From positions 105,149,447 through 105,213,446 of the forward strand of contig CM061920.1 of NCBI GenBank assembly GCA_031002005.1: DNA of 64,000 nucleotides. Reading direction: 5' to 3'. Position numbers and translations under genes: made by a program. The first letter of the stretch is position 1. Each line of letters starts with the position of its first letter. The DNA is from Vandiemenella viatica. Its lineage: Eukaryota > Arthropoda > Insecta > Orthoptera > Morabidae. This document shows positions 55,661 through 64,000 of the stretch, one piece after another. The notes beneath the pieces are model-generated. The model searched no databases. It was not told the DNA's origin and worked only from the letters and a program-made list of their open reading frames with translations.

Positions 55661-57134
55661 AATATATGGGAAAAAAATATTGGTCTTTGTTTTACTCGAA
55701 ACTTACAAACTTTGTTAGACGTATCTATTTCGTGTTTTAGTGCAGGGTATAGTCGGTACTGATGACGGTAAGATCTAGTAATAGGTTTCACTTAGACAGG
55801 CTCTGTAACGAAAATGGTCTATAATTTTCAACTAAGACAATTTTTTTTCTAGGAAAAGAAAAAGGAAAAATGTGATGTAAGTTATAACATGAAACTGTGG
55901 CTTATTAAGTTTTTAACTAAGAAACAGTTAACGTGATTCTTTAACTCTGGTAAAATTCTTATTCATGGTTTCTGGCGATTAAGCAGGCTGTGATCTCAGT
56001 TTGCTTCAGAAAATATTATCTTCACCATACTGAAAGCACAGCAACAAAAAACTGATGTGGTGCCTGATATCGCTTGCTGGCGTCAGTCGTTAGAGGAGAC
56101 TATTAAACCCGCGTAAGTTGCTGGAGACACGTTGTTTGTATAGCTGCAAGTCACGTCATCGCACGTGCAGTGACGGATATTGTGGCTGACGTAGTAACGG
56201 AGTTGATGTTATTTTCAATCTGAAACGCCATCGTCACGACACCTGAGGCTGCCATTAGAGATCCCGAATCAGCTACACGCCATGTGCCGGGCAGGAAGAA
56301 CGTCGTTGAAACTTTGATAAAACAATCCACTGAGAAACGCGATCGGTGAGTAGTTCGCCATACAAACGGAGGCAGTTAAAACGTCGCTGTTTGCTATCAA
56401 TACTTATAGCACTTAGAATGGGCAGGTGTAAACCATTGTAAGTAATTTACTGAATACGAAAAAAAATTACTAAATTATTTAGACATTTTTGATGTTATGC
56501 AACTGTCGCTATCAACTATAACGACCTAATTAAGCAGTAATCATAGACATGATGTTTCAACTTGATTAATGGCAAACATTAAACGTTACATAAAAAATTT
56601 CGCTTCCAACGTCAATTTAATACTTCTCACAGCTGCGTTAATTTCCACACGTTTACGATGTTTAGGGACTGTCGTAGGAAATGACTGCGGAATTAATTTT
56701 ACATCCTCCCCCCCCTTTTTCACTATGTGATTAATTTAACGTGATTGAAGACCGTTCTGTGCTTTCTTTACTTGATCTCTTTTAAGATGTATATGTTAAT
56801 ATGTTCATTAATTTTCTGAATATTCCGGCGATACAATTAATTCCCAACTTCAGGGCTTATACAACCTTGATATTCTATGTTCTTGGCTTGCTGCGACATC
56901 AAGAGACCGTAGCTAGGCACGGTAAACAAATAGCCGGAGGGCCATTCAAATGTAGAATTCCGATATTCCGCAGAGTAATAAGCAGTAGCAGTGTGGGATT
57001 CAAATGATAAAAAATTATAATTCGTAACTACATAGAAGTTATAAATGCGTACGGCATTGTTGGCTGGAAGGATCGGCCGCCAGTGACAGTTTCGATAAGC
57101 CGCGCATGCTATTCTTCCTTGGCTGCCCTAAACC
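55661..57134. other. spacer with a GC-richer patch at 56040-56340
   Basis: The patch contains CpG-rich and CACGTG-like words (GCACGTGCAGTGACGG) without repeat ends or a coding domain. It might be regulatory. The rest is AT-rich with a C run at 56709-56718. Confidence 0.3.
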
Positions 57135-57325
57135 GATAATCCTCCAGGGTCAAGGAACCTACAGCTCTACAGGGAATCCGGACTTGACATCAATGAAGCA
57201 TAGCTTTGCCAGAGATGCAGGCTAGTTTTAAAGCCAGTAAAAATTGCAGCCGAGACCAGGATTCGAACGGGGACCGTGCGTTTCACATTTAACCTACTTA
57301 ACCATTGGATCCGCCAGACCAGTTC
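57135..57325 (-). mobile_element. SINE family B copy (reverse)
   Basis: Minus strand: GCGGATCCAATGGTTAAGTA (box A-like), CGTTCGAATCCTGG (box B), then 'GCATCTCTGGCAAAGC' and 'GATTCCCTGTAGAGCTGTAG'. It is a diverged member. Confidence 0.7.
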
Positions 57326-58568
57326 CTAAACACGCATAGAGATCCACATGATACCTTCCATTTTCCCCATCCATTTGTCTTAGATTAACAAACAAATATT
57401 TCAATTCCTAGCTATTAAATCAAACATGATAAACAAACCTCTATTATTATGCTCGATAACTACTCAACGTGCGAATATAGTTTGCACATCTACCACTTTT
57501 TAAAGCCTTTAAACAGCTATAGCAATTTATTATTCATCGTACTTTCAGTTTGAACCTAAAACATATGCTGATGATTCTCTGTTGGTTTGACGTTTCCTAC
57601 TTTTAACAAATTGTTAAAAAAATTAATTATTAGCCCTTGCGTCCTGTGACAGTTTTAAATATTTTCAACTTACAGAGAAATAGGAAGGCTACAAGTAATT
57701 CTTTCACAACGTCTTCTGCAGCAAGTGAATACATTACGCAGGTCAGTGCATGCGGTGCGGACTTCTTACTTTCTATAAGCGATTCTTACAATCTCTGATA
57801 CTTTATTGCGACATTCCAAAGACGCGTGTGCCATGGTAGATCAACCTGTCTGTTCATATTTTTTAACGTATTTGTGATTTGGTCCTTAGTCTGTTGTGTG
57901 TCCATACCTCGGCGTTGACTAAGGGAGAATAACTAGGTAGTTGGTACGGGGCTTGAGAACTCCTTGTAGCCCACTGTGACTTTATAAGTTTGTTAAATTC
58001 ATTTTTCATTTGACGTTGGATTGTATGTCTACTATTTGACTTTCGTGGTATCATTTAACCGTTCCTGAAGGACCCTATAAAATCCTTAACATGTTTTCAT
58101 GTAACGTAATACATACAGTATCAAAAGCTTATCTGCTGCAATAAATTGTGAAGGATAACGTAAAATGATAATCATAATAAATAATTATGGTGCATGTAAA
58201 ATATACTACACGTGGCACATTAATCTCTCCTTGATTTCCTTTGGTAATAATCTGAGGCCCATCGAAAGAATTTAAATAGCACCAAACTGCTTTTGTTGCT
58301 CAAGAAAAACAGATTTATGGTATCAGGACGCTAAATCACAGTTATGTAATGGCAGTTATAATCCGCATCAAAAAACATTTTACCAAACTTTATTAAAATA
58401 TTTTTGTTAAGTACTTTTAAAAATTACATAATTAATAAAGAAACTGACTAATAGCTTTAGTGTTAATTTTCTATTTGATTTCCATTTTATATATACGAGT
58501 CAGTCAGCCTTATAGGCATTCAGTCTGCTCTGCGTTTCTTATTGTTTATCTCTACTGATATATTAATA
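57326..58568. other. AT-rich spacer
   Basis: No recognised signals. Confidence 0.45.
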
Positions 58569-59860
58569 CTGTGGTGTGACAGCGTCACCCACAATGAATA
58601 TAATTAAATTATTATTAATTATATTCATAATTCCTCTTTTTTCTCTTTTATTATATTCAAGTTTATTAATTGTTTAATCTTGCAACGCGTAAATAAATTG
58701 TAAATAATGAGGGTTGTCTGAATAGGTTGAATGTATGTTTAAACCAGGGCGGCCAAAGGTATAGTTTATTGTAAATCAATTTTTCTGTAAACGCATGGCT
58801 CAGAACGGTTGAATATCGAAGGCTAGGAACTGCCATTTCGGTCGGTTGAGGGCGGAACAATGGAGCAGGCGAGGCGACTTGGTGGCGCCGGGCCAGCCCG
58901 GCTTGAGTCCCGTTCGAATTCGGACAACGACCTACCCCTACCTTGCCGCTGCCCCGAAGGCCAAGTAGAAAACGCGCGGAGGAGACGGCGAATGCGACGC
59001 GTGATATTAAACACGTGACGACGGAAATGTGTAGATAGCCAATCCTGAACATTTATTGGGGTCTACAATACTAATTCCGTGGAGTTCTTTTACATGTGGA
59101 GTGCAACTAGCCGAGGAAGAAGAAGAGGCCATTTTAGACTGCACTTGGGTCCAAGATGATCTGGTGAACAGACGTGTCAGCCGGCACGCTCTCTGATGAT
59201 CATTGTGGTTGATCATTTCTTGCTTTGGAAAAGCGAGATGTTGAGTGGCATGCTTGCCATTATTTGGAAGTTATGCTAATAACGCGGGCGTAGCCGCTTA
59301 TTTAGCTTCCATTGCTGCAGTGGCATTGTGTTTGTCGCTCACCATCACGGCGATGATTCTATGGTAATGTACCAGAAACAACGGTCACTATTCAGTGGAT
59401 TTTAACAGACTTATGAGCCCTTAAGCGACGCCTGGGTTAAGACTCTGCTCCCGTCACTTAAATTCTGAGCTAGCTGAATTTATATTTCGATTCAATTTTT
59501 TTTTTAAGCATCTTGCTGTTTGTTAATTCAATTTTGATGCTTTTCATTCACTTTATACGGCGCCCCCTGGGATTTTCCTTTGTACAGAAAATGTTAGCTT
59601 CAATTTGATGGCCTGTGTTGCCACGTTATTTCAATGTTAACTTTGCTGTTTTTATTACTTGTTTGAGATATTTCATTCAGTTTTGTTTGCTTACTCCGGC
59701 GAATTGTAAACGTCGGGTATTGCTTGTTTTTGCTGATCTAATTGTGTTTAACGTAACTTTAATTACTACCCGACCTTATAAGGCCCTAAGACTCAATAAA
59801 TGAGGTTTTATTTTGTGTCTGAAATTCATGGTTCTAGTTAGTAACCTTTTAGATCCCCTT
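58569..59860 (+). mobile_element. possible solo LTR (tentative)
   Basis: It begins TGTGGTGTGACAGCGTCACC, a start I associate with some insect gypsy LTRs. It includes a GC-rich middle and carries CAATAAATG near 59795 that could be a polyadenylation signal close to the end. No target duplication or CA end could be fixed, and no internal coding region lies nearby. A small palindrome (GAATATAATTAA and complement) lies at 58594-58626. Confidence 0.25.
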
Positions 59861-59964
59861 ATAGCATATTATATATATATGTATTTTTCATTTTTCAGGA
59901 TTTAATCATAAATCCCCCCTCCCCTTTTCAGCCACCATTGTATGCCTAATACAATACCTCCAAC

Positions 59965-60055
59965 TGAAGCTAGTGATCTTAGATATAGGGACGGACTCGA
60001 ATCGGTGACCTCTGTAACGCGAAGCCAGCTTGCAATCCCCGCGCTGCCGAGGTCG
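59965..60055 (-). other. tRNA-like SINE head fragment
   Basis: Minus strand: CGGCAGCGCGGGGATTGCAA (box A-like) and CGATTCGAGTCCGTCCC (box B-like), with roughly tRNA spacing. There is no recognisable body. Confidence 0.35.
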
Positions 60056-60579
60056 GGATTCATGTTGTTGTTGCTGGATAAGGAATTTTAGGCTACAGTT
60101 CTATAATAAAGTTAATACTGTTATCAAGGTGAGAGTGATTGCATGTAGCAGAGATGGAACCAGGGCACGTTACAACACAGAATCAAACAGTTAGAGGCTA
60201 AGGAATGTAAGCAAAAGAAGTATCAACGCCTCCAAAGTAGAACAGATCGTCAGCAGAATTAGGAGTTAGCAAGACGTCACTTGTAGACAGCTGGTAGGAT
60301 AAGAAGGATTCTGATTGGCCCGGAGGACTCCCTACTACGAATTTTAGGGAGGGGAGGACGAGACAAAACTGGACTACAGTGGCTGAAGAGAGGTTCGCTC
60401 TTGCAGGTAGTCAGCGGGGATTAAAGTCAGAGGAAGGACTGATAGTCAGGGGGATTATAGAAAGAGCTAGGAGAGGCCTTGAAGTACATAAGCAATGTAA
60501 TAAAGTGTATATATTTACATATCATACTGAGAGTTTTGTTCATAGTGCTACTGCTCACATGACAGAGCGGTTATCAACG
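60056..60579. other. spacer, nothing recognised
   Basis: Mixed composition; open frames without domains. Confidence 0.4.
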
Positions 60580-60608
60580 ATTATTATTATTATTATTATT
60601 ATTATTAC
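60580..60608. repeat. (ATT)n microsatellite
   Basis: About nine TTA/ATT units. It directly abuts the A/T-rich end of the reverse SINE that follows and probably grew from its tail. Confidence 0.9.
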
Positions 60609-60800
60609 TCCACGATTCACTAAATGTGTGTGGCGGAGGGTGCATTGCACCTATCGAAAAGAGTAATAGTTTGGAAGGGATATACAGGGTATGGCAGGAG
60701 GCGCCCATGGGCTATTGTGAGGAACCAACCCAGCATTCGCCTGGAGTGATCCGGGAAAACCATGGAAAACCCTGATCAGGATGGCCGGAGTGCTATATTC
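60609..60800 (-). mobile_element. SINE related to family A (reverse)
   Basis: Minus strand: 'CCTGATCAGGGTTTTCCATG', 'GTTTTCCCGGATCACTCCAG', 'GCGAATGCTGGGTTGG', then a divergent 3' part. It shares the core with the copy at 42820-43110. Confidence 0.6.
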
Positions 60801-61379
60801 AAAGCTACTCCTATCGGATATGTACTTCTCGGAAGGTGCAAGGTGAACAGAAAGAAAAAAAGTTCGCTCGTCCACCACAGTGTTAATGTTACATCAATGT
60901 ACTGAGAATCAGAGTCGAACAAATTGGGTTAATCTTAAAAGAATTAAATGTTTTTTTACTCCAGCTAATAGAAACAGTTTTAGATGAATCAATTATTCTC
61001 AGATCCGTTTCGTCATCTTCGTATGGCCATCGTCAGTGAGGAGTTGGTAGTACATATTACATGTCGGTCAGGAACAGCCCTTTTGAACTTGCAATTTCCC
61101 ATCTTCTGAGATGTAACTCAGCATTCACGTCTTTTATTTATTCCGAACTTTTCTGTTACATTGTTTGTTTCTGATTTCACCGAACGTGTTATACTTCTCT
61201 TATTTGCTTACACATAGCTAGTTTACCGCTCAGTGAAATGATACAGTAATTGCTCACACCTAGTTCAGACCATACCAAATACCTCATAGCGTCTGCTGTG
61301 CCTGTTGACTTTCAAGACACTCGTGCTTAAACATAGCGCTACAGTGGTGATTTACGTTAGCATTTATTCCTAAGGCTTA
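60801..61379. other. spacer, nothing recognised
   Basis: AT-rich; no recognised signals. Confidence 0.4.
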
Positions 61380-61775
61380 CATTCTGCTACCGTCGGGGAG
61401 TTGGACAATTTTGACGTTGGTTATAGTTGTAACATCATTTACATTGATATTAAACACTGCAGGTGCCAATACCGATCCCATCGTTTGGTGTATTGTGGAT
61501 CGTACTCCTTGTATCTCTACGTAGACGGATATTTCTTTCAAGAAATTATTTATAGAGTGCAGTGAGTCCAGTTATTTTGTGTGTCAAATTTACTTGTCGC
61601 ACGTTACCATAGGCATTTTACACGTTGATAAAAACAGAAGCTGTTTGTTTGGTGTGATCAACGTTAATATTTTGAAGGTACTGCCTTCAGTTGCTAGTAT
61701 ATAAGCCCAACAACTTTTTATTTAATGAGTCCTACTTCATGAGCCCCGTAACAAAATTTATGTCATCGGTGTAAC
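61380..61775 (-). pseudogene. LINE reverse transcriptase fragment, decayed
   Basis: Minus strand in two frames: TASVFINV, stop, NAYGNV (the LD..KAFD block), then FLKEISVYVEIQGVRSTIHQ and MGSVLAPAVFNINVNDVT (the G.PQGSVL.P.LFN.Y.ND block). A jockey-like RT is the likely source. The catalytic FADD has decayed. Multiple stops. Confidence 0.6.
61671..61775. repeat. dispersed repeat, copy 1
   Basis: About 105 bp matching 63495-63597 in the same orientation, with shared blocks AAGCCCAACAAC and TTTATTTAAT.AGTCCTAC. It lies at the upstream edge of the RT fragment. Confidence 0.75.
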
Positions 61776-62689
61776 GGACTAGTCGAGAGGTTTAGCTCCT
61801 CTTCTGTGGGCGTAATTTGGAATCTGCAGAGAGTGTCTTAAAACTCAGGTACTAACCTTTATGGAGTTGCTACTGCTGATCTCCGGCGACCTCGGCTCCA
61901 CTCTCCAGCTCAGCTGTAAGGCTATTTACTAATATCAGGTTCTGACACCACTGTGGATTAAGGCCACAGACCTGTGTGGTTGTTAGTATGGCTTGACCAA
62001 CTTAGGCTTACTATGGCAACCAGCAGGATCTCTTATATTCTACCAGTGAGGACATATCCTAACTGCTGTACAATACTGTTTATTGCTCGTTCTTGACTGA
62101 ATACATATCATCCGTTTTGACGCCGTCTGCGAGGCTATCCCCGTAGGCTTCTATTTGATTTACATCTTCTGAAGTACTAGTAGATGATGGAACAATTACC
62201 TACATACATGTAGAATAACTATCGGAGGATTCCACCAAATGTTGCAGCATTGTTACCCTAACGCGAGACCAGGCTATTGGAGAGAGAGAGGCTATTTTCT
62301 ATCCGCTAACTGGCATAGTGACGTGCCTACTGTCAATCCGTCACTGAGAAGAAGCCCGAACGCATGTCCTACGTTCCTTCTATTGCCCGTATCGAACATT
62401 CTAGACTTCTTTCGGCAATTGACCGACCAGTGTTCCTGGCTGTGGTATGCGCTGATCGTTTTCGTCAGCAAAACCTGACTCATTACTCTCGTGTGCGGAC
62501 GGCACGCGACTCTGGCGTACTGTCACGACTCACCTAACACTCGTTTAATTATAAATCACACAACTAAATCTTTTGCACCAAACATTTGGCCTTTACATCA
62601 GATTACACGAAGGGTCGTATTTTGAGACATGTGTGATTGATTAATTTTTAAGTGGAGGGATCAGTCCAAGGTAAGAACTGTAAAGAAAG
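61776..62689. other. spacer, nothing recognised
   Basis: Mixed composition; no recognised motif or repeat ends. Confidence 0.4.
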
Positions 62690-62815
62690 ACAGAGATTAT
62701 TGGAAGCCGATAACTGAGGACGCGGGTTGTAGTGGATATGCTGAGATGAAGAGGTTAACGCAAGATAGGAAGAGATCTGATGATTGCATCAAACCAGTCG
62801 AGAGACTGTTGACAG
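62690..62815 (+). pseudogene. LINE polyprotein tail
   Basis: The plus-strand frame reads ITEDAGCSGYAEMKRLTQDR, then CIKPVERLL and a stop. This is a tail I know from abundant orthopteroid LINEs (ED..C.GYAEMKR.AQDR..WR). Only the last 40 codons are present. Confidence 0.55.
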
Positions 62816-63494
62816 TAAAAACACCTCTGCGGTGCAAGTTTATGAATAACGCTTATATTAAACCCATAAAAGTTTTGAAAGTAGCTACAGTGAGAATAGG
62901 AAACCAATATTACAATTAGAGGAGTGCTACAATGGCGGTACGTTGTTCGAAGTAAACCACATCAAAACACACAGATAAAAATTAATTTCGTAAAACAATG
63001 TGTATCACTTGAGAAATGTGCAGAGTGAAATCAGGTTTCGTAGGTTTCTATACCATCCAAACCTACTAATTTCATCTTAACTCTTCACTAACAGATAAAA
63101 AAAAAATTCTGTGAACTGTAAATTCATAATTATTTGGAAATAATTAACACCGCAATCTGCTGCATTTTCTCTTAGTATAATTTCAATTTTGTATTTATTT
63201 TGTTTGTTATTTTTCAGTTTCTTCCAAATTTAGGATAAAGTGGATCTTATATTACTAATACAGATTGAATAGCACGGTTGCGATTATTTTTAAATACGTC
63301 GGTAAGTTTATTCAGTTCAATACGTTGCCAAACATGGCACATTTAATTAGGGATTATCAATTCCCTACATGTCTTAAATCAACTGTAAATTACGTTGAAA
63401 TGATTGTTATATATTCAGATCACTAGCAGGTCATACATAAAATTTATTCTCCCACTGAATATATAAAATCTTGTGTTATGAATAGACTTCAGCT
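62816..63494. other. AT-rich spacer
   Basis: No recognised signals. Confidence 0.4.
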
Positions 63495-63597
63495 TTTGAA
63501 GGAACTGCCTTCTGTTACTAGTACATAAGCCCAACAACGTTTTATTTAATAAGTCCTACTGCATGACGTCTGTAGTAAAATTTTGTCATTGGATTAC
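63495..63597. repeat. dispersed repeat, copy 2
   Basis: Second copy of the 105-bp repeat at 61671-61775, without neighbouring RT sequence. Confidence 0.75.
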
Positions 63598-64000
63598 ATG
63601 ATGAAAAAAAGAACCATAAAATAACTGCTCGATGTTCCGAGCTGAATTATCTAGATATGAATGTCCAGTGTTACTCTTAAGTTACCAAAGAATCAGGCAT
63701 TTCCCCATCACAACAGGGGTTCAGTTTCAGTTAATATCTCAACTGATTGTTTAAAAACTTTAACAGATGTTTTCTCTCGTACATTTCGTAGGTTTATGCC
63801 CTTTTAGGTTTTTCAATTCTATTAAATTTATGGTTCATGTTGGTGCATTTACAATAATGTATTACTTGTGATGACGCAAACTTCTACCAGATTATTACTG
63901 CCATACTGAAATTTCGAGCCGCAAATATGCAACTACTTATTTTCAGTATGATTCTGCAATGCTATTCTCATCTACCGGTGGCGTTGCAATGTCGATGATT
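63598..64000. other. AT-rich spacer to window end
   Basis: No recognised signals. Confidence 0.4.

Overview
The window looks like nuclear DNA from an insect with a large, AT-rich, repeat-laden genome. It contains no bacterial-style gene organisation. It does contain many eukaryotic transposable elements, several tRNA-derived SINE copies with Pol III box A/B remnants, and Helitron ends and LINE tails typical of arthropods. The abundant SINE with a 'CATGGTTTCCCCAAATC' core is a type I associate with hemimetabolous (polyneopteran) insects, but the species cannot be decided from this sequence. I recognise no host gene exon. The window reads as intergenic or deep intronic DNA, and almost every recognisable protein belongs to a mobile element.

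Layout: 1-3556 holds LINE debris, including a 5'-truncated jockey-like element on the minus strand. 3735-7045 is the most unusual object: an element about 3.3 kb long with arms over 1 kb in inverted orientation. Between and within the arms are decayed genes, among them one resembling the double-jelly-roll capsid proteins of polinton-like/adinto-like DNA viruses. 9793-11051 holds Helitron pieces. 13640-15970 is a LINE tail split by an intact Tc1 transposon (13855-15282) with perfect 34-bp ends. 17056-18860 is a nearly full-length but broken member of the Cc8L18.2-like family (named after a bracovirus gene). 25028-28447 contains a TTA-flanked MITE, a hAT transposase remnant and a hAT-type MITE swollen by 26 copies of a 31-bp repeat. 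31956-37243 is a complete Ty3/gypsy retrotransposon with identical 445-bp LTRs, a 5-bp target duplication and one uninterrupted 1459-residue Gag-Pol frame. 46341-47573 is a decayed mariner-like element with a LINE fragment inside it. 47758-50960 is a dense SINE cluster with one SINE inserted in another. 54039-54643 is a short complete-looking Helitron. The last 8 kb contains LINE and SINE debris.

The two elements most likely to be still active or very recent are the gypsy element and the Tc1 element, because both have intact coding frames and unchanged terminal repeats. Several GC-richer islands (about 11400, 26285, 30900, 41080, 49380 and 56040) lack coding signal and transposon hallmarks. 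They are the best candidates for host regulatory sequence, but that is inference only. All identifications were made by eye from translation and motif recognition; no database search was run.
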